In this document: positions 44,380-53,400 of the stretch, piece by piece
How positions within the stretch are numbered: the stretch's first letter is position 1
Layout: each line of letters opens with the position of its first letter
Source: Prevotella sp.
Lineage (GTDB): Bacteria > Bacteroidota > Bacteroidia > Bacteroidales > Bacteroidaceae
Length of the DNA stretch: 63,175 bases
Direction: 5' to 3'
NCBI GenBank assembly: GCA_022771625.1
Contig: JALFCW010000004.1
Location: forward strand, 1-63,175
Translations under genes and position numbers: made by a program
Notes under the pieces: model-generated
Seen by the model: the letters and a program-made list of their open reading frames with translations, nothing else
Told to the model about the DNA's origin: nothing
Databases searched by the model: none

Positions 44380-45504
44380 ATGAATTGCAAACAAATCATA
44401 TTTTCAGTCTTTTTGGCTTGCGCAACATCTCATATCTCTGCCCAGAAAATCACTCTTGGCAACAGTACTACCGCTGACGGCGGGCAGTATAAGGGAGAAT
44501 TGGTGGCAGGCAAACCGCAAGGCAAGGGAAAGGCTACCTACAAGAACGGCAACTGGTATGAGGGCGAGTATGTGAAAGGCAAGCGCCAGGGATATGGCAC
44601 TTACACTTTCTACGACGGCGAGAAATACGAGGGCCAATGGTTCCAGGATCATCAGCATGGCAAAGGCACTTATTACTTTGCCAACAACAACAAATACGTA
44701 GGTCTGTGGTATCGCGACTATCAGCAGGGCACCGGAACGATGTATTATTATAATGGTGACAAGTATGAAGGTTCGTGGAAGCAGGACAAGCGCAACGGAC
44801 AGGGTGTATATACCTTTGCCGGCGGTGCCTACTACAAGGGTGCATGGCTTAACGACAAGAAGAACGGTCAGGGGGTGTTCGATTGGGGCGATGGTTCGCG
44901 CTACGAGGGCAACTGGCTTGAAAACCAACGCTCGGGCAAGGGCACATTCCATTATGCCGACGGGGATGTGTATGTAGGCCAATGGAAGAATGACATTCAG
45001 AACGGAAGGGGAATATACAAGTTTAAGAATGGTGATGTCTATGAGGGCGACTACGTTCAGGGAGAGCGCACCGGCAATGGCATATTCAAGTATGCCAATG
45101 GCGACAAGTACTCCGGACAGTTTCGTGACGGCGACAAGTCGGGACAGGGCACTCTCACTTGGAAGAACGGTGACGTATATACTGGCGAATGGAAAGAAGA
45201 CCGTCAGGACGGACAGGGCAAACTGGTGATGAAGAATGGCGATGTCTATGAAGGCCAGTGGAAGGGCGGAAAGCTCAACGGGCAGTGCATCATCCACTAT
45301 GCCGACGGGGCTAAGTTCAAGGGGCAGTTTAAAAACGACCTCCGCAATGGTCCTGCCATCGAGGAGGACAAGGACGGCAAGCGCTTCGAGGGCAGCTATG
45401 TAGATAACAAGCGCGACGGAGAGTTTGTGGAGAAAGACCGCAATGGCAACATCACTGCCCGGGGTACATACTCTGCCGGATGGAGGACGGTGAAGAAAAA
45501 TTGA
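44380..45504 (+). CDS. Exported MORN-repeat protein
   Basis: A 374-residue protein. Residues 1-21 look like a signal peptide (cleavage near HISA/QK). From about residue 30 nearly the whole protein is a series of roughly 23-residue MORN repeats with the pattern YEGxWxxGxxxGxGxYxxxxG, about 13 units (examples: YEGQWFQDHQHGKGTYYF, YEGSWKQDKRNGQGVYTF). MORN repeats form an extended beta sheet and serve in protein or lipid contacts. The partner is unknown. The TGA stop codon is itself part of a downstream TTGAAGA heptad repeat. Confidence 0.88.
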   Translation: MNCKQIIFSVFLACATSHISAQKITLGNSTTADGGQYKGELVAGKPQGKGKATYKNGNWYEGEYVKGKRQGYGTYTFYDGEKYEGQWFQDHQHGKGTYYFANNNKYVGLWYRDYQQGTGTMYYYNGDKYEGSWKQDKRNGQGVYTFAGGAYYKGAWLNDKKNGQGVFDWGDGSRYEGNWLENQRSGKGTFHYADGDVYVGQWKNDIQNGRGIYKFKNGDVYEGDYVQGERTGNGIFKYANGDKYSGQFRDGDKSGQGTLTWKNGDVYTGEWKEDRQDGQGKLVMKNGDVYEGQWKGGKLNGQCIIHYADGAKFKGQFKNDLRNGPAIEEDKDGKRFEGSYVDNKRDGEFVEKDRNGNITARGTYSAGWRTVKKN

Positions 45505-45528
45505 AGATTGAAAATTGAAGATTGAAGA
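45501..45528 (+). repeat. TTGAARA heptad repeat, four units
   Basis: Four 7-base units (TTGAAGA, TTGAAAA, TTGAAGA, TTGAAGA). The first unit supplies the TGA stop codon of the MORN gene. Same unit as at 18484-18567. Confidence 0.85.
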
Positions 45529-45547
45529 ACTTAAAAAATATACAGTT

Positions 45548-45994
45548 ATGATAATAGATTCATTGGAGAAATTGAGCTACTATTCAGTGCTCAATCCATT
45601 ATTTGAAGATGTTTTGGCATTTATCGCCAATAACGACCTCGACAGTCTTAGCGAGGGTAAGCATGTGATTAAGGGCGACGACCTCTTCTTGAATATTGCC
45701 GTGGCAAAAGGCAAGACCAAGGAGGAGGCTGTGCTCGAAACCCACGACGAGATGATCGACATACAGATACCCCTGTCGTGCAGTGAGACTTACGGATACA
45801 CTCCGCGTGAAGATCTGCCTGAGGGCGAATACAATGCCGAAAAGGACATCACCAAGTTGCCGGGAGTAGCATCACAGCAGTATGTCACCTGCACCCCCGG
45901 CATGTTTGCCATCTTCTTCCCACAAGACGGACATGCTCCCTGTATTTCCGATGAGAAGGAGATAAGAAAAGCGATTTTTAAAGTTAAGAATTAG
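45548..45994 (+). CDS. YhcH/YjgK/YiaL family protein (DUF386)
   Basis: A 148-residue cupin-like protein if started at MIIDSLEKL (45548). An earlier in-frame TTG at 45515 lies inside the heptad repeat and is not credible. Motifs LSEGKHVIKGDDLFLNIA, LETHDEMIDIQIPLS and MFAIFFPQDGHAPCI match the family, whose members include YhcH, linked with sialic acid catabolism, and proteins once called beta-galactosidase beta subunit. It probably binds a metal through His and acts on a sugar anomer. Position among glucan genes fits, but the substrate is unknown. Confidence 0.9.
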   Translation: MIIDSLEKLSYYSVLNPLFEDVLAFIANNDLDSLSEGKHVIKGDDLFLNIAVAKGKTKEEAVLETHDEMIDIQIPLSCSETYGYTPREDLPEGEYNAEKDITKLPGVASQQYVTCTPGMFAIFFPQDGHAPCISDEKEIRKAIFKVKN

Positions 45995-46022
45995 GAATAA
46001 AAACTAATAATTTTTATCTGAT

Positions 46023-48101
46023 ATGGCTGAAAAAAAGATTTGTATAAGGAAGAAGACGGCTACAGCCGCCGCTCCCAAGAAAAAGGAGCCCGCACACATC
46101 GGGCTGGTGAAGAACGATTCATGGCTCGAACCGTTCGAGGGTGCTATCCGTGGTCGTCACGAGCATGCACAGTGGAAACTCGATCAGCTGACTAAGAAAG
46201 GAAAGATTAAGCTATCCGACTTTGCCACTGGTCATCTGTATTTCGGCTTGCACAAGACAACAAGGGGCGGATGGGTGTTCCGCGAGTGGGCTCCTAATGC
46301 CACTGAGATCTACCTCATCGGTGATTTCAATAACTGGCAGGAAAACGAGAAATATAAGCTCAAGCGTATCGAGGGCACTGGCAACTGGGAACTGAAACTC
46401 CCTGCCAAGGCAATGAAGCACGGCGACCTATATAAGATGAAGGTGAAGTGGAATGGTGGAGAAGGGGAGAGAATCCCTGCATGGTGCCAACGAGTAGTGC
46501 AAGATGATACCACAAAGATATTCTCGGCTCAAGTGTGGGCTCCCGAGAAACCCTACGTATTCAAGAAGAAGACATTCAAACCGAGCAAGAACCCACTGCT
46601 CATCTATGAGTGCCACGTGGGTATGGGACAGGATGCCGAGAAGGTGGGATCATACAAGGAGTTTACCGAGAACGTACTGCCGAGAGTGATTGAGGACGGA
46701 TACAACTGTATTCAGGTGATGGCCATCCAGGAGCATCCCTACTACGGTTCGTTTGGATACCACGTCAGCTCGTTCTTCGCTCCCTCAAGCCGATTCGGTA
46801 CTCCCGAGGAGTTGAAGGAGATGATCGACACAGCCCATAAGAACGGTATTGCCGTAATCATGGATATTGTACATTCTCATGCAGTGAAGAACGAGATTGA
46901 GGGACTTGGCAACCTCGCCGGCGACCCCAATCAGTATTTCTATCCCGGCGACCGTCATGAGCATCCGGCTTGGGACAGCCTTTGCTTCGACTATGGCAAG
47001 GACGACGTGATGCACTTCCTGCTCTCCAACTGCAAGTACTGGCTTGAGGAATACCACTTCGACGGATTCCGCTTCGACGGTGTCACATCCATGCTCTACT
47101 ATAGCCATGGACTCGGTGAGGCTTTCTGCGGTTATCCCGATTACTTCAATGGACATCAGGACGACAATGCCATCTGCTATCTCACTCTCGCCAACCTTCT
47201 TATCCATGAGGTCAACCCCAATGCTATCACCATTGCCGAGGAGGTAAGCGGTATGCCTGGTTTGGCAGCAAAATATGAGGACGGAGGCTATGGATTCGAC
47301 TATCGCATGGCTATGAACATCCCCGACTATTGGATAAAGACCATCAAGGAAGTGAAGGACGAGGATTGGAAACCGAGTTCGATATTCTGGGAGGTGAAGA
47401 ACCGCCGTCCCGACGAGAAGACCATCAGCTACTGCGAGAGCCACGACCAGGCACTTGTGGGCGACAAGACCATTATCTTCCGTCTGATAGATGCCGATAT
47501 GTATTGGCACTTCAAGAAGGGCGACGAGAACTTCATGGTTCATCGTGGCATCGCTCTCCACAAGATGATTCGCCTCGTCACGGCAGCAGCCATCAACGGT
47601 GGCTACCTCAACTTTATGGGCAACGAGTTCGGACATCCCGAATGGATTGACTTCCCCCGCGAGGGCAACGGATGGAGCTACAAGTATGCACGCCGCCAGT
47701 GGAACCTTGTTGACAACAAGGAACTCTGCTATCACTATCTCGGCGACTTCGACAAGGCAATGCTCAAGGTGATAAAGAGTCAACGTAACTTCCAGAAGAC
47801 GCCGGTGCAGGAGATTTGGCACAACGATGGCGACCAAGTGTTGGCATTCAGCCGTGGCGACCTTATCTTTGTCTTCAACTTCAGTCCCGACCGCTCGTTC
47901 ACTGACTATGGATTCCTCGTTCCCACCGGTTCCTATGATGTAGTGCTCAACACCGACGCCAAGGAATTTGGAGGCAACGGATTGGCTGACGACTCTATCA
48001 CCCATGTCACCAATTTCGACCCTCTGTATGTCAACGACCGCAAGGAGTGGCTCAAGCTCTATATCCCGGCACGTTCGGCAGTGGTATTGAAAAAGAATTG
48101 A
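46023..48101 (+). CDS. glgB: 1,4-alpha-glucan branching enzyme (GH13)
   Basis: A 692-residue enzyme that makes alpha-1,6 branches in glycogen. A CBM48 domain lies near residues 70-150 (VFREWAPNATEIYLIGDFNNWQ). The GH13 barrel has DIVHSHAVKNE (region I), DGFRFDGVTSMLY (nucleophile Asp, region II), TIAEEVSGMP (Glu, region III) and YCESHDQALVGD (transition-state Asp, region IV). The layout is like eukaryotic branching enzymes (GH13_8), common in Bacteroidota. It probably works with the GH77 enzyme upstream. The gap to the DUF6057 gene is 20 bases. Confidence 0.95.
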   Translation: MAEKKICIRKKTATAAAPKKKEPAHIGLVKNDSWLEPFEGAIRGRHEHAQWKLDQLTKKGKIKLSDFATGHLYFGLHKTTRGGWVFREWAPNATEIYLIGDFNNWQENEKYKLKRIEGTGNWELKLPAKAMKHGDLYKMKVKWNGGEGERIPAWCQRVVQDDTTKIFSAQVWAPEKPYVFKKKTFKPSKNPLLIYECHVGMGQDAEKVGSYKEFTENVLPRVIEDGYNCIQVMAIQEHPYYGSFGYHVSSFFAPSSRFGTPEELKEMIDTAHKNGIAVIMDIVHSHAVKNEIEGLGNLAGDPNQYFYPGDRHEHPAWDSLCFDYGKDDVMHFLLSNCKYWLEEYHFDGFRFDGVTSMLYYSHGLGEAFCGYPDYFNGHQDDNAICYLTLANLLIHEVNPNAITIAEEVSGMPGLAAKYEDGGYGFDYRMAMNIPDYWIKTIKEVKDEDWKPSSIFWEVKNRRPDEKTISYCESHDQALVGDKTIIFRLIDADMYWHFKKGDENFMVHRGIALHKMIRLVTAAAINGGYLNFMGNEFGHPEWIDFPREGNGWSYKYARRQWNLVDNKELCYHYLGDFDKAMLKVIKSQRNFQKTPVQEIWHNDGDQVLAFSRGDLIFVFNFSPDRSFTDYGFLVPTGSYDVVLNTDAKEFGGNGLADDSITHVTNFDPLYVNDRKEWLKLYIPARSAVVLKKN

Positions 48102-48121
48102 TAGAACTCTATACTTTTTAA

Positions 48122-49285
48122 ATGTATAATAGTAATAGAAATCGTGAAGATGGTAGCGCAACCGTTGTAAGGACGGTGTGCGCTATCGTTTTTTTGCTCT
48201 TTGTGGCAATCTATGTGTTTTTCTATCAGGAAGACACACTCGCCCTCACCCAGCATCTGCTCAGTGGGGGTAAAACAGTATATTCGCGTGTCATAGGCGG
48301 CAGCATAATCATAATAATACTGGCACTCATACAGTTTTCTGTAGCAAAGCTGATGCAGAAAAAGCCCCTTTGCATTTTCGCAATGTCGTGCTTCCCCTCG
48401 CTGTATATATTGGCGATGCTCACCAACTACGACCCGTCGAGCTCAATGTCGCCATGGGGATGGTGGGCAATACTCATGCCCGTAGTAGTGGCGGTATGGT
48501 GGGGAGTGGTGTATTTCCTCGGCGAACTGCTCCGCTATCGCTATCCCGACAACGGTCATGAAGAGGGATATATGGCAAGAACCATAGGATGTAACATCTT
48601 CCTCCTTGCCGCCATGATGATTGGCGTGGGATTGATGTCCATGTCCAACGACATCACCCATTATCGCCTTAGGATGGAGCGCTTGCTCATGCATGGCGAA
48701 TATGCCAAGGCACTCGAGGTGGGCAAGAAGTCCGACAAGTCGGATGCCAATCTCACCATGTTGCGTGTCTTTGCCCTTGCCCACGAGGGAAGGCTTGGCG
48801 ACGAACTCTTCAAATATCCTGTGCGTGGCACATCTGCCTCGATAGTGCCCGAACTGTCCGACGGCAAGATGCTCATGCTTTCTCCCGACTCAGTCTATCG
48901 CATGCTGGGAGCCATACCTCGCCATGGTCAAACCACCAAGAACTATCTCAAAGCCATTGTCAAGAGTGGACAGGCAACAAAGGCTGCCATCGAATATCAG
49001 CTTTGCGGAATGTTGATCGACAAGGACCTCGATGGCTTTGTCAATCTTCTGATGAAGACCCACAAGATCGACGACACCCTTCCGTTGCATTATCGCGAGG
49101 CTCTCATCCTCTACACCCATCGTCGTTCATCTCCCAAGGTGGTATATCGCAACACAGTGATGGACACCGACTACGACGACATGCAGCGCCTTGAGGCAGA
49201 GACAAAGTCGCCCGGCGAGCGTCGCATCCAGATATACAAGCAATTCTCCGGCACCTATTGGGAGTATTTCGATTATCATCGATAG
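48122..49285 (+). CDS. DUF6057-like integral membrane protein
   Basis: A 387-residue protein. Membrane segments are visible near residues 17-36, 55-77, 83-102, 112-132 and 155-175. The remainder, about 180-387, is soluble and helical (LMHGEYAKALEVGKKS suggests a TPR-like unit), probably facing the periplasm. It resembles the Bacteroidota family DUF6057 by its N-terminus and layout; no function is known to me. It lies 20 bases after the branching enzyme and may share its transcript. Confidence 0.75.
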   Translation: MYNSNRNREDGSATVVRTVCAIVFLLFVAIYVFFYQEDTLALTQHLLSGGKTVYSRVIGGSIIIIILALIQFSVAKLMQKKPLCIFAMSCFPSLYILAMLTNYDPSSSMSPWGWWAILMPVVVAVWWGVVYFLGELLRYRYPDNGHEEGYMARTIGCNIFLLAAMMIGVGLMSMSNDITHYRLRMERLLMHGEYAKALEVGKKSDKSDANLTMLRVFALAHEGRLGDELFKYPVRGTSASIVPELSDGKMLMLSPDSVYRMLGAIPRHGQTTKNYLKAIVKSGQATKAAIEYQLCGMLIDKDLDGFVNLLMKTHKIDDTLPLHYREALILYTHRRSSPKVVYRNTVMDTDYDDMQRLEAETKSPGERRIQIYKQFSGTYWEYFDYHR

Positions 49286-49385
49286 TTTTGCAGTAATACT
49301 ATAAGACAAATTAACGTATAGTCCGCCGGTGTAGGGTCTTTACTTTATGTAAGACCGCCTCCCGATGAATTAAGCATATAAATAA

Positions 49386-49434
49386 ATCACAAAAAAAACT
49401 CCCGAATTACTTGGTAGTTCGGGATTTTTTAATA
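49386..49434. terminator. Bidirectional terminator, copy 1 of a duplicated hairpin
   Basis: CCCGAA (49401-49406) and TTCGGG (49418-49423) enclose TTACTTGGTAG, which can pair further (TAC/GTA). T6 follows at 49425-49430 and an A8 run precedes. A near-identical copy of the whole 45 or so bases is at 49967-50013. Confidence 0.85.
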
Positions 49435-49454
49435 TGAAATTATCAATGGCACCT

Positions 49455-49787
49455 CTAATTTGCTCCAACAAATCTTTGGCTATTTCCTTCTGTTGTAAAG
49501 ATATTGATTCCATCTAGTTCTATTTGTTTTCTAAAAAAAGGACGAAGATTACGATGATCACTGATAAGGTCAACATCGCATCCCAATAATTTTCTGAGAT
49601 ACTCAGATGCTTCTATATAGTTGAAAAACTTAGGTGGCATTTTGACAAAGAGGTCAATATCGCTGCCTTCATGTTGTTCATTACGTGCAACTGAGCCAAA
49701 AAGCGACATAGACTGTATTCCAAACCTCGATTGCAGTTCTGGAGCATGGGCTTTGATTATCTGTATATATTCACCTCTTGATTTCAT
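49455..49787 (-). CDS. Minimal nucleotidyltransferase (MNT/MntA-like), no HEPN partner seen
   Basis: A 110-residue nucleotidyltransferase of the polymerase-beta fold. GSVARNEQHEGSDIDLFV carries the GSxxR and DxD catalytic signature; CDVDLIS may give the third acidic residue. Such proteins are typically the antitoxin half of MNT-HEPN pairs and AMPylate the HEPN RNase toxin. Here no HEPN gene is visible on either side, so it is a solo copy or a relic. It has its own minus-strand -7 element (TATTTTTG, 49805-49812) and sits between two copies of the same terminator. Confidence 0.85.
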   Translation of the reverse strand: MKSRGEYIQIIKAHAPELQSRFGIQSMSLFGSVARNEQHEGSDIDLFVKMPPKFFNYIEASEYLRKLLGCDVDLISDHRNLRPFFRKQIELDGINIFTTEGNSQRFVGAN

Positions 49788-49966
49788 ACTCTTGTATTTT
49801 TGCGCAAAAATAACAATAATATTTCATATCTCCAAATTTTTTAGGGAAAAGTGCCATTCTTCTACTTCTTTTCGTGTTTTGCCATTATTCTCTCTCGTTA
49901 AGCCTTTCTCTGCGTAGAGCAAGCAACGTAAAAGAGAATGTATCCCTTCCTGAAAAAACAATATTA

Positions 49967-50013
49967 TCACAAAAAATCTCCCGAATTACTTGGTAGTTCG
50001 GGATTTTTTATAT
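49967..50013. terminator. Terminator hairpin, copy 2, overlapping the RNA promoter
   Basis: CCCGAA (49980-49985) and TTCGGG (49997-50002) are followed by T6 (50004-50009). The loop contains the TTG (49990-49992) that serves as -33 element of the promoter ending at 50020. Confidence 0.8.
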
Positions 50014-50020
50014 ACCTTTG
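49990..50020 (+). promoter_or_regulatory. Promoter for the candidate structured RNA
   Basis: TTG (49990-49992), a 20-base spacer and TACCTTTG (50013-50020). The predicted transcript start is near 50027, immediately before the first RNA stem. Confidence 0.65.
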
Positions 50021-50026
50021 CAAGCA

Positions 50027-50391
50027 GTTAGTTGAACTCCACGCCGCAAGGCGGGAGGGAAACAGCTTAAGGCAATGGGGCAGCGAGCCTGTCAAGATGC
50101 CTTGAACATAATGGGAAGAAAGGCGTTTACGACGCTTTGGTTTTGACGGATTGAAATCTGGACAATTTCACACTTGTCAAAAAACAAAGCAGATGTCAAC
50201 GCCACTAAAGGTGTAGATTATTCTATGCCCATATTGTATCTTGTCGGCAGGAGATGTTGTATCCTGTCGGCAGGATTAATGGGTGGATTATATACCTTAG
50301 TGGAGTTTGTACTCTGTTCGTTTCAGACAAGTGGGCAGTCCAGAGCCTCAATCCGTGGAACGAGCAAGTTGTACAAGCTCCACGTTTTTTG
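50027..50391 (+). ncRNA. Candidate structured non-coding RNA with own promoter and terminator
   Basis: Several stems are visible in order: CTCC-A-CGCC/GGCG-GGAG with a GCAA tetraloop (50037-50057); TTAAGGCA/TGCCTTGA (50067-50074, 50098-50105); AAAGGCGT/ACGCTTT (50119-50126, 50132-50138); TTTTGAC/GTCAAAA (50141-50147, 50176-50182). A 23-base direct repeat containing TGTCGGCAGGA runs from 50234 to 50279. The end is a long stem, 50300-50312 with 50371-50383 (13 bp, one G-U), followed by T6 (50385-50390). No convincing protein is encoded. The family is not identified; mobile-element RNAs or an attenuating leader for the downstream helicase gene are possible. It fills most of the 680-base gap. Confidence 0.55.
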
Positions 50392-50467
50392 TTCCATACG
50401 AGATAACTAAAAACAAGAATATTTGGCTTGTCGGGAGCTAATAGCCATACAAAATGTAGTAAGCCCT

Positions 50468-53400
50468 ATGCTTATCGACAACAAGAAAGACAGATATCCC
50501 GATGATGGATATAATATAGTGACAGTGTGGGATTATATTCGTTCCTTTATCGGACGAAATATGGACAATCCTGGAATGGAGCAGAAAGGAAGGCTGGATA
50601 TTGTTACAGGCTATTTTACGATTCGTGCATTAAGTAAACTATATCGTGAACTTCCTGTAGATGATCATTTCCGAATTGTCTCTTCAGAAATGGTTGAAGA
50701 TACAAAAAAGGCTGACAATGTAATCGATTTGCTCAATGGTGATGGAAGTATTACTACTATCATCGAACTGGCAGACTATGCAAAAGAAGCAGTAGCCTTC
50801 CTAAAAAGGGATAAAGTGGAAATTAAAGCAGTTGTTAATGCATTCTGTCACGCAAAACTATATTTATTTACTAACAACAATTTGCAGTCTGACAGTTTTT
50901 ATCTTTCAGGAAGCAGTAATCTTACAGATGCAGGGCTTGGGCTGAAGGCTACCTCCAATGTCGAGCTCAATGTAGGCAATCCATGCAGGACATTCGATAA
51001 TGACTATAAGGAACTTAATGGTTGGTTTAATGATCTTTGGAAGAATATTGCCAAAGACAAAGTGCATGCCGTATTAAATGACAAGAAATCAGAACTGATT
51101 GACGTAAAGGAATTCTTCATACGTAAGATAGAAGAGTATTTCCGTACTTATACTCCACAGGAGATATACTATAAGATTCTGTTTGAACTCTTTAATGCAG
51201 ATATAGAATTGGACAATAGCTTGGAGCATCAGAAAGATATGTCAACACTTCAAAACAGTGTGATATGGAAAACATTGTTCAATTATCAGCAGAAGGGAGT
51301 TATCTCGCTCATCAAGATGCTGAGAAACTATAATGGTGCTATCCTTGCAGATGCTGTGGGACTCGGAAAGACATTCTCTGCACTCGCAGTTATAAAATAT
51401 TTCCAGACGAAAGGTTATCAGACGGTATTGCTTTGTCCAAAGAAATTGGAACAAAACTGGAAGCAATACTTGCGTCGCCATGGTTCCCGTTTTGAGGATG
51501 ACAAGTTTGATTATCTTGTACGTTTCCATACAGATTTGCAGGATGAAAGATTGATGCGCTATGACGATGCCAAGCTTGATTATCTTCAGCATAGCAAGCG
51601 CATATTGATAGTGATAGATGAGAGTCACAATCTGCGTAATGAGAAGTCTGGACGCTATCAGGAACTGATGTCTTCCTTGATTCAGAATAGGGATGGACAT
51701 GATGACCGCGACGTTAAAGTATTGATGTTGTCAGCTACTCCAATTAATACAGGATTGAACGATGTGAAAGGTCAGTTTAATCTTATTGGACATGGTAAGG
51801 ATGATGCTTTTGATAATGACACATTTGGCGTTGAATCCTTGAAAAACCTATTTACTGACGCTCAGAGAAAGTTCACCAAGTGGTGTGAGGATGACAATCG
51901 CACTATTGGTGGCTTCATATCCAAACTGCCGCCAAAATTCTTTAATCTCACCGACAAACTCATCGTTGCAAGAACACGTAAGTTAATAGAAAAGACTTTA
52001 GGCGAGGACCTCGGATTTCCCGATAAGGACAAGCCAGTAAACGTGTATCAAGGAGTGGAGCATTTCGGCAAATACAACACTACCGAAGAGATATATGCAG
52101 CCTTTGAAGAATTGCTTCTAACAGCCTATCAACCAAGTTGCTATATCCCAAAGACAATAAAGAAAGCAAGAAAGGAAGCTCACAAGGAATGGGATGACGA
52201 TGTCAACCGAGAAATGTTCCTAGTCAAGATGATGGGAATCCTGTTTATGAAGCGACTTGAAAGTTCGTGGTATTCTTGCATGTTGACAGTTGAAAAAGTG
52301 CTTGATGTTCACAAGAGGACATTGCAGATGGTGGAGGAGTTCAAACAAAAGAAAAACGATGGTCAAATTGTTGTCGATGAGGATGGTGTAGTGTCGTCGG
52401 ATGAGGATGACATTATAGAGGATTATTCATTGCGCAAGGGGACAATCAACATTGCTTCAATGCAAAATCTGAATGGCTTTGAAAAAGGACTTAAGGCAGA
52501 CGTGAAAAACCTCAATGAGATATATTTGGCTCTTAAGGACTTTGAGACAAAATATCGCCATGGGCAGGAACATGACCTCAAATTGGAACATCTTGTTAAT
52601 ATACTGCAAGACAAGAAGAAGGCGGAAAACAAGAAGGTTGTGATATTCACTGCTTATAGTGATACAGCCAAGTTCTTGTTTGATGAATTAAAGGCTCGGG
52701 GGGTTACCCGATTGGCTTACGCATCAGGTCAGTCGGTTGGTTCTACAGGTCATCATTCAACAAGGGATTTCACTGAGGTTCTGGAGAGCTTTGCCCCATA
52801 CAGCAAGTTGTATAAGGAAAAGGACTGGACTAATCTTTATGAGGATGCAAGACTCAATCGCTCCGACTACTATGATGATGAAAAGCAGAGGTGGAACGTG
52901 GATTATAAGAAATGGCAGCAACTTGTATATGAATATGACAGGAGAACTGCCGACAAAATTGATGATGGAATAGACATCTTGATTGCTACAGACTGCCTTT
53001 CCGAGGGTCAGAATCTTCAGGATGCGGATATGCAGATTAACTATGATATCCATTGGAATCCTGTACGTCTTATCCAGCGTTTTGGACGTATCGATCGTAT
53101 AGGTTCGCCCAATGATATTATCCGTTGTGTAAACTTCTGGCCGGCAAAGTCATTTGAGGCATATCTTAATCTCGAAAACCGCATACAGAACCGTATGTCG
53201 CTTATGAAACTTGTTGACACTGAGACACTCGAAGTAAACGACAGTTATAAGAAGATGATAGAGGATAACCCACTTCAAGACAAGAATGCCGACCGCCTAT
53301 TGAAAGAACTTACCGACAATAGTATCTCAGACATTGAACGTGTAGAGACATTGTCTCTGAAAGACTTCTCTTTTGAGACCTATCGTCAAGACCTTATTGA

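Noticed and set aside
46785..48161. 458-residue minus-strand frame opposite the branching enzyme
   Set aside because: A shadow of a strongly conserved GH13 gene on the other strand; no independent motif or promoter.
50027..50391. Assignment of the RNA to HEARO/omega RNA
   Set aside because: The initial impression could not be supported: no IscB/TnpB gene is present and the sequence did not match the omega RNA I could recall. Kept only as a hypothesis.
50174..50410. 78-residue reading frame across the structured RNA
   Set aside because: It runs through the terminator stem and repeats, has a non-ATG start and no recognisable motif; an IscB or other nuclease N-terminus was looked for and not seen.
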